The notes under the pieces: generated by a model
Seen by the model: the letters and a program-made list of their open reading frames with translations, nothing else
Database searches by the model: none
What the model was told of the DNA's origin: nothing
Translations under genes and position numbers: made by a program
Origin: Oscillospiraceae bacterium
Lineage (GTDB): Bacteria; Bacillota; Clostridia; Oscillospirales; Ruminococcaceae
DNA length: 64,000 bases
Direction of reading: 5' to 3'
Assembly: GCA_020024615.1 (NCBI GenBank)
Contig: JAHHTP010000005.1
Location: forward strand, 8,080 to 72,079
In this document: piece after piece, positions 50,934 through 59,963 of the stretch
Numbering within the stretch: position 1 is the stretch's first letter
Layout: each line of letters opens with the position of its first letter

Positions 50934-51514
50934 TCCATTTCACACTCCTTTTCCAGTTCAAGTTTTAGTTTTTTGACGGCTCTGTTATACTTTGAAAGAA
51001 CCGTTGGCAGAAGGAGATCCATCAGATCAGCAATTTCCCGATGTTTAAAATCCGCGACTGCATGAAGCACAACAATCTGTCGTTCTTCATCGGTCAATAT
51101 CCGCATACATTTTTCAATCAGCAATTTGTCTTCCACCGTAATCGCGTGATTATCCATTAACAAGCTTTCCCAGTTTTCATCCAGAATATCAGATACCTTT
51201 TTCTTTTCTCTGAGCTTTTGAAAACACAGATTTTTTGCAATCGTCAAAATCCATGCCATCGGTTTGCCGCTGGACTGATAGCGATCTGCAGAATGATAGA
51301 TGTTAATATAACAATCGTGCATGATATCTTCTGCATCGAAGGTGTTTTTTAAAATCGAGAGAGCATACGCATATACAGACGAACTGGTCAATTTATAAAG
51401 TTCTGCCAATCCTTCCTCACTCTTATTGCTAATCTGTGCAATGCAGGAATCCAAATATTTCCGGTCGGATACCGTATTATATTCCTTTTCTGAGGTTGTA
51501 TAAAGAAATAACAT
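50930..51514 (-). CDS. ECF-type RNA polymerase sigma factor
   Basis: 194 residues. Region 2 covers about residues 37-105 (YAYALSILKNTFDAEDIMHDCYINIY with the DAED motif, then MAWILTIAKNLCFQKLR), and region 4 about 135-185 (LTDEERQIVVLHAVADFKHREIADLM and a helix-turn-helix). The DNA-reading helix has an unusual DLLLPTVLSKYNRAVKKLK sequence. It directs transcription to genes not identifiable here, possibly its own operon. The downstream anti-sigma-like gene overlaps its stop in GTGA, the standard arrangement for a sigma factor and its inhibitor. A GGGGG site precedes the ATG. Confidence 0.93.
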   Translation of the reverse strand: MLFLYTTSEKEYNTVSDRKYLDSCIAQISNKSEEGLAELYKLTSSSVYAYALSILKNTFDAEDIMHDCYINIYHSADRYQSSGKPMAWILTIAKNLCFQKLREKKKVSDILDENWESLLMDNHAITVEDKLLIEKCMRILTDEERQIVVLHAVADFKHREIADLMDLLLPTVLSKYNRAVKKLKLELEKECEME

Positions 51515-51584
51515 TTTCTACCCCCTTCATATAGTTAATGATTTAGACTGTCTTTTTATTGCATGAAATAAAAATTTTTTATAA

Positions 51585-51613
51585 ATCATATCACATCATT
51601 TAAGGTTTAACAA
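51585..51613 (-). promoter_or_regulatory. Promoter of the sigma/PepSY operon
   Basis: Minus strand: TTGTTA (51613-51608), 17-base spacer, TATGAT (51590-51585). It looks like a housekeeping promoter; an ECF-type autoregulatory promoter is not obvious. Confidence 0.55.
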
Positions 51614-51655
51614 GAATTCTTTTAACTGAAAACAGGAAGCTTACGATATACTAAC

Positions 51656-52339
51656 TCAATCCAATATTTTGTTACTTTCTTCTAATAACTTTTTCAAGTA
51701 AAGATAATCATCCTGCAATCGAGGATTTTTCCAGGTTTTTTGAGCATATTCAAGCAAATTGAAGGCTTTTGCATATTCTCCTCTTTCGATTGCAGCAAAA
51801 ATATCCAAAATTGCAAAATTTCCACCATAAATCGATAGCGATCTAAATGGCTTAAATATTTTTTGACTAGATTCATATAGTTCTATTGCTCTATCATTCT
51901 GTTTGGTATAGAAATAGCAAGCACACAAATTTAACTGTTGAACCATCTTAAGTTGACCTCTTAATTTTTGTTTGGATAAATTTTCTAAAATATCGATAGC
52001 TTGCTCATACTGTTTTAAATCGCAGTATCCGGCAGTCAAATTTAAGGTAAGAAGATTTTTCAAATACCTGCCTTTCGCTCTTTTTAATAAATGTTGTACC
52101 ACTACAAGATACTCATCTGCCTTGCCTGCTTCTAAAAGCAGTATTGCTTGATGCATCTTTTTTTGATAAAAACGAACATACAGAAGATTAAACAAGAAAA
52201 TACTGACAATCAGTATGCCAGCCACAATATAATAGCCATAAAGAAAATTTTCTTTATCAATTTGCAAAATCTGTTGGACAATAACCAATACAACTCCAAG
52301 ACCAATCCCACAGGCTGCGATTTTCAAGTAATGCTTCAT
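51656..52339 (-). CDS. Membrane-anchored TPR-like protein
   Basis: 227 residues from the ATG at 52339, four bases after GGAGG. Two membrane segments (about 5-27 and 33-54) are followed by a helical cytoplasmic part with repeats of TPR type, for example the blocks starting AGYCDLKQYEQAIDILENL and CACYFYTKQNDRAIELYES. Such proteins are scaffolds for protein contacts. It lies downstream of cheB, separated by 256 bases that show no clear feature, so a link to chemotaxis is possible but unproven. Base composition is more AT-rich than its neighbours. Confidence 0.65.
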   Translation of the reverse strand: MKHYLKIAACGIGLGVVLVIVQQILQIDKENFLYGYYIVAGILIVSIFLFNLLYVRFYQKKMHQAILLLEAGKADEYLVVVQHLLKRAKGRYLKNLLTLNLTAGYCDLKQYEQAIDILENLSKQKLRGQLKMVQQLNLCACYFYTKQNDRAIELYESSQKIFKPFRSLSIYGGNFAILDIFAAIERGEYAKAFNLLEYAQKTWKNPRLQDDYLYLKKLLEESNKILD

Positions 52340-52595
52340 AAATCCTCCATCATAACCCATACTCACTACTTATAACTTGTCTTTCTGCACTTTTATGGAA
52401 ATAGAAATGGTTTTAGATAAACTTATGATAACAAAAGGACAGAAGAAATAATTCTCCTGCCCCCTGAATATTGTTTCCAAAAATGATCACATTGATCAAA
52501 TAAAAATGATGTAAGTAAAATCCATATTTATATTGTTGTATATTACCTGCGCATTGAAATCATGTCAGCTAATTTACATATCTGCTGTGCCTCTT

Positions 52596-53639
52596 TTATT
52601 TCAGACCTTTTAAATGACGCAGTAATATATCCGCAATTTGATCACAGGGAGCCTGAACCCCTACGGCACCTATATCATGCGCAACTTTAGGCATGCCATA
52701 AACAATACAGGATTCTTCATCCTGACCGATTGTATAAGCCCCCTTCTTACGCATCGCTAACAAACCAGCAGCGCCATCCTGACCCATACCGGTCAAAATG
52801 ATTCCTACCATCTTGCATTTTACCGCTTCAGACATAGAATAGAACAATACATCGACAGAAGGACGATGACCACTAACCCGTTCCCCCTGTTTGCATGAAA
52901 GTGTATACCGATTACCAATACGCACCACACTGGTCTGAAAATCAGCTGGCGCAATATATGCCACGCCTCGTTTAATTTCATCACCATTTTGGGCTTCACG
53001 AACCTCCATTTTACATAGACGATTCACGCGTTCTGCATACATCTTGGTAAACCCTGGTGGCATGTGCTGAACGATAACCATACCAGGAATATCTGCTGGA
53101 AGACGCTTCATAATCTCCAGTGTCGCTTCTGTACCGCCAGTAGAAGCTCCCAAACCAATAATCACATCATTAGCGAATGCTTTTCCGAGCATGGAAATAT
53201 CATGTGTTGTCTGTACAGATGGCACTGTCTGGGGATGTCTGCGAACTTTTGCATTCGCAGCAACAATAACCTTTTGGGTCAACGCCGTAACAAATGCAGC
53301 ATTTTCATTGTGATTGGAAGGTTTTTTGATAAAATCTACCGCACCAGCATCCAAGGCATCAAATACTTTAATATTTAAAGAACTGCAAAGTACAACTGGA
53401 ATTGGATAAACCGATATATATTGCTTGAGAAATTCAATTCCACTCTGTTCTGGCATTTCCACATCTAATGTAAGAACATCTGGATTCAAACGAGGAATTT
53501 TTTGCTTGGCATCGATAGTATTGATTGCATACCCTACAACCTCAATCCGCGGATGTGCAGCAAGGCCTTTGCTGATAAGGTTTCGGGCAAGCGGAGAGTC
53601 ATCAATAACCATGACTCGAATAGGTTTATTTATAAACAT
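52596..53639 (-). CDS. cheB: Chemotaxis response regulator methylesterase CheB
   Basis: 347 residues from the ATG at 53639; a GTG five codons earlier (53654) is the alternative. Receiver domain with the phosphorylated D59 (LTLDVEMP) and an acidic pair D13-D14, then the methylesterase domain with the catalytic triad in GASTGGTEA (serine), VQHMPPGFT (histidine) and GMGQDGAAGL (aspartate). It removes methyl groups from, or deamidates, chemoreceptors when phosphorylated by CheA. It is the last of four che genes here, ten or more bases behind cheR. Confidence 0.95.
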   Translation of the reverse strand: MFINKPIRVMVIDDSPLARNLISKGLAAHPRIEVVGYAINTIDAKQKIPRLNPDVLTLDVEMPEQSGIEFLKQYISVYPIPVVLCSSLNIKVFDALDAGAVDFIKKPSNHNENAAFVTALTQKVIVAANAKVRRHPQTVPSVQTTHDISMLGKAFANDVIIGLGASTGGTEATLEIMKRLPADIPGMVIVQHMPPGFTKMYAERVNRLCKMEVREAQNGDEIKRGVAYIAPADFQTSVVRIGNRYTLSCKQGERVSGHRPSVDVLFYSMSEAVKCKMVGIILTGMGQDGAAGLLAMRKKGAYTIGQDEESCIVYGMPKVAHDIGAVGVQAPCDQIADILLRHLKGLK

Positions 53640-53663
53640 GGGGAAACAAAACACCTTCTTGTT

Positions 53664-54506
53664 TTATTTTTGGAATGTAGCGGGTGCAAGTCTTTTATAT
53701 GGTGACTTAGGACTTAAATTTTCAGAATAACTGATCAAAAAATAACCGCCGGGAACCGTTGCATCATAAAATCTCTGAACAAGAGCATCTTTGGTAGGCT
53801 GATCAAAATAAATCATAACATTACGGCAGAAAATAACATCAAATTTGCGTTTAAACTGAATCGGGTTCATCAGATTAAAAGTCTGAAAAATTACATTATC
53901 CCGAATCATAGGCGCAACAGTATGGGTACCATCACCATTCGCCGTAAAATATTTACTTTTCCAGCCTGCTGGCAGTGTATCTGGAAGTTGATAAATACCT
54001 TTTTTGGCATCAGTCAGAGCACGATTGGAAATATCCGTTGCGAGAATTCGTGTATCCCAATTTTTGGCCTGTGCTCCTAGGTAATCGAACAAATACATGG
54101 AAATATTATACGGTTCTTCACCCGTAGAACAGCCCGCACTCCATATGGAAAGGGTTTTATCCCGCTGATGACGCTTCACCAGTGCGGGAATAATGTTCTG
54201 ATAAAAATAATCCAGATGCTCTTTTTCTCGCATAAAAAATGTATAGTTGGTGGTAAGCTTATTTAAAACAAGCGTGATTTCTTCTTCATCTTTATTTTTT
54301 AGCAGATGATCCACAAAATCGGAAAAGTTGTTATAACCACGCTGCCGAAGGGTTGCAGAAAGTCTTCCGACAATTAATTGACGCTTCTGTACCAGATTAA
54401 TTCCATAGGTACTTTGAATAAAAGTGGTCAGTCTCCGAAAATCAATATCGGAAATTTCCATAGGACCCAGTAATGTTCCGCTCACCTGATTTAACTGCTC
54501 ACTCAT
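53664..54506 (-). CDS. cheR: Chemotaxis protein methyltransferase CheR
   Basis: 280 residues from the ATG at 54506, which overlaps the cheW stop by eight bases (ATGAGTGA). The N-terminal helical domain (about 15-85) leads into the S-adenosylmethionine-binding domain with IWSAGCSTGEEPYNIS and the late FDVIFCRNVMIYFD motif. It methylates glutamates on chemoreceptors for adaptation. The overlap shows tight coupling to cheW. Confidence 0.95.
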   Translation of the reverse strand: MSEQLNQVSGTLLGPMEISDIDFRRLTTFIQSTYGINLVQKRQLIVGRLSATLRQRGYNNFSDFVDHLLKNKDEEEITLVLNKLTTNYTFFMREKEHLDYFYQNIIPALVKRHQRDKTLSIWSAGCSTGEEPYNISMYLFDYLGAQAKNWDTRILATDISNRALTDAKKGIYQLPDTLPAGWKSKYFTANGDGTHTVAPMIRDNVIFQTFNLMNPIQFKRKFDVIFCRNVMIYFDQPTKDALVQRFYDATVPGGYFLISYSENLSPKSPYKRLAPATFQK

Positions 54507-54987
54507 GGGCAAACAACTGGTCGTAATCCAGTATCATCAGATCTCCGGACTGATCTGGTGTTGCGCAGATTCCGGAAACAAACTGCTGTGCTTTCTGAGA
54601 AGGTACGGTGGTAATAGCCTGATCTTCAATATCTAGCATACGATCAACTGCATCAACCAGAATTCCCAGTTCGATTCCGCCGTAATTCAATACAACTAAA
54701 AGTGCCTTTTCACCAGCGGGCTTATTTAGACGCAGACGCATATCCATAACCGGAATGATCTGACCTCTCATATTAAAAATACCACGAACATATTCTGGCA
54801 TCTGCGGAAGGTATGTTAAAGTATAATTATTTAAAATTTCAACAACATACTCAGCATTGATTCCCAGCTTTAAATCTGATGTTTCAGTATCGTGAATGAT
54901 AAAAATCAGATATTTGCGGGTTTTAGAACTGTTTTCTGTCTCAACCTGGTTTTCGGCCAACGAGTTTTCCTCATTTATATTGCTCAT
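54499..54987 (-). CDS. cheW: Chemotaxis coupling protein CheW
   Basis: 162 residues from the ATG at 54987 after an AAAGGAGA site. The CheW fold shows at GINAEYVVEILN, the RGIFNMRGQIIPVMDMRLRL core and GILVDAVDRML. It bridges receptors and CheA in the chemosensory array. It lies 22 bases after cheA and overlaps cheR by eight bases. The N-terminal 25 residues are polar and not part of the fold. Confidence 0.95.
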   Translation of the reverse strand: MSNINEENSLAENQVETENSSKTRKYLIFIIHDTETSDLKLGINAEYVVEILNNYTLTYLPQMPEYVRGIFNMRGQIIPVMDMRLRLNKPAGEKALLVVLNYGGIELGILVDAVDRMLDIEDQAITTVPSQKAQQFVSGICATPDQSGDLMILDYDQLFAHE

Positions 54988-55009
54988 TTCTGAAATTCTC
55001 CTTTCACGA

Positions 55010-57106
55010 TTATTTTCTGAAAGCGATGTCGGACAGATTTCCCACATCCAAAATCAAGCTAATGCTGCCATCACCTAAAATACTACAACCAATAATACCA
55101 TAATTCTGAATATCAAAATTTTTGACATAGGTAGGCATCGGTTTTACAACTACCTGCTGCTCGCCGATCAATTCATCTACCAGCAAACAATAAGAAGTAT
55201 CTCCAGCTTCCAGCCACAGCAGAATACCGTCTTCAATCTCATCCACACCATAAGGAAGTGCAAACAATTCCTTGGCACGAACAATCGGATAGAAGTTATC
55301 CATCAGTTTAATGATTTCGCCGTCAACTGTGTCGTGCAGTACCTCATCCGCAGAAATTTTAAAGCTCTGACGAATGTTGTGAATCGGAATAGTAAAGATA
55401 GTATCGCCAACACAAACTTCCATACCGTCCATAATAGCCATGGTCAGCGGAATCTTCATGGTGGTGGTCATACCCTTACCCTGCTGACTGGAAATTGTAA
55501 CGGTACCGCCTAATTCTTCAACACCACGCTTAACAACATCCATACCAACACCACGACCGGAAAATTCGGTTACATTTGTATTGGTGGAGAAGCCCGGCAT
55601 CAGCAGAAAGTTCAGAATTTCCTTATGCGTATAGTCTACATCTGGAGAAGCCAAACCATTTTTAATTGCTTTGTTTAATACAGCCTCATCATTTACGCCT
55701 TGACCGTCATCACGAATCTCAATGATAACATCACTACCAGTATCCTGCGCAGAAAGAATAATTTCACCAACCGGATCTTTATTCGCTGCAATGCGTTCTT
55801 CTTCTGTATCCTCAATACCATGATCCATTGCATTACGCACCATATGCATAATCGGATCTCCGATATTGTCTACGATTGTTTTATCCACCTCAGTGGTTTC
55901 ACCAATAATAGTCAGTTTAGCACGCTTGTTGAGTTTCTTGGACATATCGCGAACAATACGATTCATTTTCTGGAAACTGGTTGAAATTGGAACCATGCGC
56001 AGAGACATCGCAATATCCTGAAGCTCATCTGTTAATTTACGCAGCTGGCGTGCTGATTTTGCAAATGCATCCAGATTACCAACATCTTTCAGATCCGGAG
56101 AACCCGTTACCATAGCTTCTGTGATAACAATTTCACCCACCAGAGCAGACAGTTTATCCAATTTGCTCTGATGTACACTGATCAGACTTTCTTTCTGATG
56201 CTGCTGTGCAACAGCTGGACTGGAAACAGCAGGTACATCAGCATGCTTGGAAACTTTTGCTTGTGCAACAGGAGCTTCTTCTTTGACCGCAACAGACGCC
56301 TGTTCCGATTCTTCTTTTTCTGGTTTATTTTCTGCAACCACATAATCGTGCGGCTCATACGCTTTAACAGAACCTGCGGAACGAACGATAGGAATGGTTT
56401 TTTCACGATCACTGCTATTCTTAAACATCAGTAAAAAGCCGTTTTCAATGATCTGTTCCGCAGTGGAAAAATCATTTTCGACTGCTTCTGGTATAAACAG
56501 GAAATCCGCATCACTGCAAAAATCACGGATAGAGGTTACCAGCATAAATGCTCGCAGGTTTTCCATACCGCTTCCTTCGTCAAAGAAGACCAGCAACTGA
56601 TATGGAAAATCAGGATTTCCCACAGGTGCAGCTGCTGAAGATCCTTCAGAATCAGCAGAAGCTTCCAAACCTGTATCCGATGCTTCCGGTGCTTCTTCTC
56701 CATTGATTTTGGCAATCAGACTGTTAATATCAGCCATGAAGTCGTCAATATCCTTATCTAAAGGCTGACCTCCCTCTATTTTCTCCATTTCTGTGCGGAA
56801 ATAATCTACCGCCTGAAACAACATGTTAAACAGCGCAGGCCTATTTTCATCAGACACAACCTCCATAGAGTTTTCTCTGATGATAAAGAACAAATCTTCA
56901 ATTCGATGTGCTACCGTCGCCAGCGTATCAAACTCCATCATAGCAGATGAGCCTTTAATCGTATGCATAATACGGAAAATCTCATTAATATTATCCTGCG
57001 AAAATGTGTCAATCGCCTCTGCATCTAAAACGATTGACTCAAGTTGTTCAAGCATTGAATTATTTTCATAAATATAGGTATCAAGAATATCGTTTGAAGT
57101 TCCCAT
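55010..57106 (-). CDS. cheA: Chemotaxis histidine kinase CheA
   Basis: 698 residues from the ATG at 57106, 11 bases after GGTGG. Domains in order: P1/HPt with the phosphorylated H48 (IMHTIKGSS); a P2-type response-regulator-docking domain (about 165-265); the P3 dimerisation helices (near 330-390); the P4 ATPase with N, G1 and G2 boxes (MVRNAMDHGIED, EIRDDGQGV, FSGRGVGMDVV); and a C-terminal CheW-like P5. It phosphorylates CheB here and a CheY that is not in the window. No chemoreceptor gene lies in the window. It has its own likely promoter 110-140 bases upstream. Confidence 0.96.
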   Translation of the reverse strand: MGTSNDILDTYIYENNSMLEQLESIVLDAEAIDTFSQDNINEIFRIMHTIKGSSAMMEFDTLATVAHRIEDLFFIIRENSMEVVSDENRPALFNMLFQAVDYFRTEMEKIEGGQPLDKDIDDFMADINSLIAKINGEEAPEASDTGLEASADSEGSSAAAPVGNPDFPYQLLVFFDEGSGMENLRAFMLVTSIRDFCSDADFLFIPEAVENDFSTAEQIIENGFLLMFKNSSDREKTIPIVRSAGSVKAYEPHDYVVAENKPEKEESEQASVAVKEEAPVAQAKVSKHADVPAVSSPAVAQQHQKESLISVHQSKLDKLSALVGEIVITEAMVTGSPDLKDVGNLDAFAKSARQLRKLTDELQDIAMSLRMVPISTSFQKMNRIVRDMSKKLNKRAKLTIIGETTEVDKTIVDNIGDPIMHMVRNAMDHGIEDTEEERIAANKDPVGEIILSAQDTGSDVIIEIRDDGQGVNDEAVLNKAIKNGLASPDVDYTHKEILNFLLMPGFSTNTNVTEFSGRGVGMDVVKRGVEELGGTVTISSQQGKGMTTTMKIPLTMAIMDGMEVCVGDTIFTIPIHNIRQSFKISADEVLHDTVDGEIIKLMDNFYPIVRAKELFALPYGVDEIEDGILLWLEAGDTSYCLLVDELIGEQQVVVKPMPTYVKNFDIQNYGIIGCSILGDGSISLILDVGNLSDIAFRK

Positions 57107-57214
57107 AGTCAAAAACACCACCTTAAAACATTCTTATAATATATATCGACACAATTCTTAAAAAAATAAGCAATTACCCTAAATTTTTTCTAAACATAAA
57201 ATAATGGCTTGATA

Positions 57215-57243
57215 AATATACAAATCATTCGCCGTATTGTAAA
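57215..57243 (-). promoter_or_regulatory. Possible internal promoter for the che genes
   Basis: Minus strand: TTTACA (57243-57238), 17-base spacer, TATATT (57220-57215), just past the stop of the FtsA-like gene. It would give a leader of about 100 bases before cheA. Confidence 0.45.
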
Positions 57244-57249
57244 ATCCCA

Positions 57250-59172
57250 TTAATCAATACAACAAATTTCAATACGATCATTTGGCTTTAGCACCTGACT
57301 AAAACCGCCGTCCTGACCATTCACCGCCAGCCGAACTGGACGCTCTACTTTTTCAAAATCTATTCCGGAATGCTCCAGCAAATCCATTAAATAGTATGGC
57401 TGCCCATCCGCTTTAGGCGGAAGAACCAATGTTTTATCATTCAATACAATCTCCAAGAATTTGCCATCAGATCGTTTCGTCGGAATTTTGATTTCTTCAG
57501 GCTTCTCTTTGGGTTCGCTTTCTTCCACTTTTTTGACATCCTCCTGGACAGGCGATACAGTTGTCAACTGGTCTAATGTTAAAATAACATCATTCGTTTT
57601 CAGCTGCGTATCCAGAGGTACCTGCTGATTATTGACCAGAACTTTTTGCGCCATCTCCTCACTTAAAGATTCCTTCAGCGAAAACTGTTTGATCAGGAAA
57701 TCACCCAGTGTTAATACAGCATTCTTACCATGAACAGCAGGTGTAAAATCAATTCGATCTCCAGCAGCAACAACTGTACCGATTGTTGCCTCTTTTCCAT
57801 TGACAAGCAGTACCGCCGGCATCGCTGGTTCTCCACGAAGTACCACACGCCGCCCATTCAATGTCAGAACAAGATTTTGTCCCATCTTTCCAATCATATC
57901 CTGATATGTATAGCTATTCATCAGCAGTACATCCCGAACTGTAAGCGTTCCACTGCGGAATAATTTGGCAGATTCTCCATTCAAAATAATGTGATAACTA
58001 TCATTCAGCAGCCCCAAGCCAACAGAAATTGCAATTCCAAGAGGCGTTGCATATTCTGGATTTGCTAAATCGATATTTTCGGAATATGCTCCCTTTTCGA
58101 AATTTTTGCCTGTAATCGCCACACGCTTTTCATCCATACCAAGACTTGCGGCAATTTTATCTTTCAGACCGTAAAGCTTACTTCCTCCACCTGCGAGGAA
58201 CACAGCAGACGGCATTCTGGTATTGACTTCTATGATCTGCTGTGAAATGGCATCTGCAAGTCGTGACATCGGCTCTTTAATGACAGCATAAAACGCATCA
58301 TAGCTAATTTCATTTTCAAATCCCAGAATATCCGTGTATACAATCTTTTTGCCTTCACAGATACTACGCTTCATACTTTCTGCGGTGGAAAAATCAACCA
58401 GATACTCCTGCATAATCGCTTCGGTGATTTCATCACCGGCAATCGTAGCCATCGTATAGCCGACAACACTTCCATTGCGACAAACTGCAATATCTGTTGT
58501 GCCAGCACCAATATCCACTAATGCCAGATTCAACAGCCGCAGTTCAGAAGGAATCGCCGCATTCATTGCCGCAATCGGCTCTAATGTTAAACTGATTACC
58601 TGTAACCCTGCTGCTTTCATAACAGCATACAGACTTTCAACAACCTCCCCCGGCAGGAAAGTTGCTACAACATCTACTTCCGCCTTTTTTCCTTTATGAT
58701 CGCGCAATACTGTCAACGGATAATGATCCAAGCGGTATTGCGAAACGGTATAGCCAACCAGAAATAGCTGTTTTCTGTCTTTGTCATCCGTTTGCAAAAA
58801 TTCTTCTGCATTGGATACCGCACCAGCCTCCAACCGACCAATTATTTCTTCATCAATTACCTGTTCAGCCGGAAAATCAAGCGTAAAAGTACCTTCCTTG
58901 GTCTGTAAAGCACGACCTGCGGCAGCAACACAAACCTGCTTCAAGGAAATCCCCAAGCGTTCTTCCAGTCGATGTGTCACCGTGCGAGCCAGATTAGCAA
59001 CCTCCTGAATATTGTCAATCTGACCATCAATCATTGTTCGCTTGCCATGTTCCGCTTCTTCGACTGCCAAAATCTTCAGTTTTTCACCATCCGGCTCGCC
59101 AACGACTCCGACTATGCTGCGGGTACCGATATCCAGTGCAAAAACAAGATTATTTTCCTTTTTTTCTTTCAT
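57250..59172 (-). CDS. FtsA/PilM-like actin-family ATPase with C-terminal ThiS-like repeats
   Basis: 640 residues from the ATG at 59172, eight bases after AAAGGCGG. The actin-like ATPase core spans about 8-392 with phosphate-1 VFALDIGTRSI, phosphate-2 LALVDIGAGTTDIAV and the adenosine motif VFLAGGGSKL. The C-terminal 250 residues are not in classical FtsA. They carry three similar hairpin units, LLVNGKEATIG..GDRIDF (455-476), VLVNNQQVPLD..NDVILTL (511-533) and LAVNGQDGGFS..NDRIEI (615-636), resembling the end of a ThiS/MoaD beta-grasp domain, with an acidic proline-rich linker at 540-570. It lacks the C-terminal membrane helix of FtsA. Its place between PilZ and cheA suggests a role in surface machinery rather than division. 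Confidence 0.72.
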   Translation of the reverse strand: MKEKKENNLVFALDIGTRSIVGVVGEPDGEKLKILAVEEAEHGKRTMIDGQIDNIQEVANLARTVTHRLEERLGISLKQVCVAAAGRALQTKEGTFTLDFPAEQVIDEEIIGRLEAGAVSNAEEFLQTDDKDRKQLFLVGYTVSQYRLDHYPLTVLRDHKGKKAEVDVVATFLPGEVVESLYAVMKAAGLQVISLTLEPIAAMNAAIPSELRLLNLALVDIGAGTTDIAVCRNGSVVGYTMATIAGDEITEAIMQEYLVDFSTAESMKRSICEGKKIVYTDILGFENEISYDAFYAVIKEPMSRLADAISQQIIEVNTRMPSAVFLAGGGSKLYGLKDKIAASLGMDEKRVAITGKNFEKGAYSENIDLANPEYATPLGIAISVGLGLLNDSYHIILNGESAKLFRSGTLTVRDVLLMNSYTYQDMIGKMGQNLVLTLNGRRVVLRGEPAMPAVLLVNGKEATIGTVVAAGDRIDFTPAVHGKNAVLTLGDFLIKQFSLKESLSEEMAQKVLVNNQQVPLDTQLKTNDVILTLDQLTTVSPVQEDVKKVEESEPKEKPEEIKIPTKRSDGKFLEIVLNDKTLVLPPKADGQPYYLMDLLEHSGIDFEKVERPVRLAVNGQDGGFSQVLKPNDRIEICCID

Positions 59173-59224
59173 CTGTGTACCGCCTTTATCTTCTGATTTA
59201 AATATATGTTTTGTATACAATACA

Positions 59225-59929
59225 TTATCGATTTCCCAGTTTAGCCCGAAGTTCTGTACGCTGCAAAATGAAAATCTCTTTTATCAGCCGATCTTGATCT
59301 TTGGTGTCCATATCATAAAACTCACATCCGTATTCAATAAAATTGCTTCTTTCTACACGGCGTCTAACGATACAATTCAAATCAATCGGTGGTTCTTCAG
59401 AGACTAACACGACATTTTTCAGACAGAGTTTATCGCCCTTTTGAAAATTTTCCTTAGAAGCAAACATAACTCCAACAGCACTGATATTTTGAATTTGACA
59501 TTCAATATAAGATGGATTTCTAGAAGTTTTCTGCCCCTCAACCTCCAATATTGCATTCACCAACATAGCCTTTGCTTGCAAATTAATGTTCTGACGGAAA
59601 TAACTGCGTCGATTACTGCTATTCAATAATCCAAACTGATCCACGAGCCAAAATTGTTCTGCGCTTCCACTGACCTTTCCGTCCAGCAATATCATAGAAG
59701 ATCCCGTATTTCCTCGTAATTTCACTGGCGTATTGTACTCAACAGGCGGAACTTTTTCTCCATCTACATCAGAGACCTGAATCGAATTGTTTTTGATACC
59801 ATCAATTTTTCCAACAAAAAGCAAATGCCCTTGTGGGGATGATAATACCTCCACACGCATATTGGGAAACCGCTCTATCAAATCCGTTAATTCATCTGAA
59901 ACACGGTTTTGTTCTTTTTTTCTCACCAT
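59225..59929 (-). CDS. PilZ-domain c-di-GMP receptor, YcgR-like
   Basis: 234 residues from the ATG at 59929, seven bases after AGGAGG. An N-terminal YcgR-N-type beta domain (about 10-95) precedes the PilZ domain with both c-di-GMP-binding motifs: RR-x3-R in NRRSYFRQ near residue 106 and (D/N)xSxxG in NISAVG near residue 150. In motile Bacillota such proteins brake the flagellar motor when c-di-GMP is high. It lies between the gene for the large REC/HD-GYP/GGDEF protein and the FtsA-like gene, so enzyme and receptor are encoded side by side. Confidence 0.92.
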   Translation of the reverse strand: MVRKKEQNRVSDELTDLIERFPNMRVEVLSSPQGHLLFVGKIDGIKNNSIQVSDVDGEKVPPVEYNTPVKLRGNTGSSMILLDGKVSGSAEQFWLVDQFGLLNSSNRRSYFRQNINLQAKAMLVNAILEVEGQKTSRNPSYIECQIQNISAVGVMFASKENFQKGDKLCLKNVVLVSEEPPIDLNCIVRRRVERSNFIEYGCEFYDMDTKDQDRLIKEIFILQRTELRAKLGNR

Positions 59930-59963
59930 TTCACATCCTCCTACCTTTATCAATCAGTACCAA

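Noticed and set aside
57122..57165. Sigma-D (flagellar) promoter before cheA
   Set aside because: A GTCGATAT box resembles the sigma-D -10 element, but no good TAAA-type -35 lies 15 bases upstream; the sigma-A-like pair at 57215-57243 fits better.
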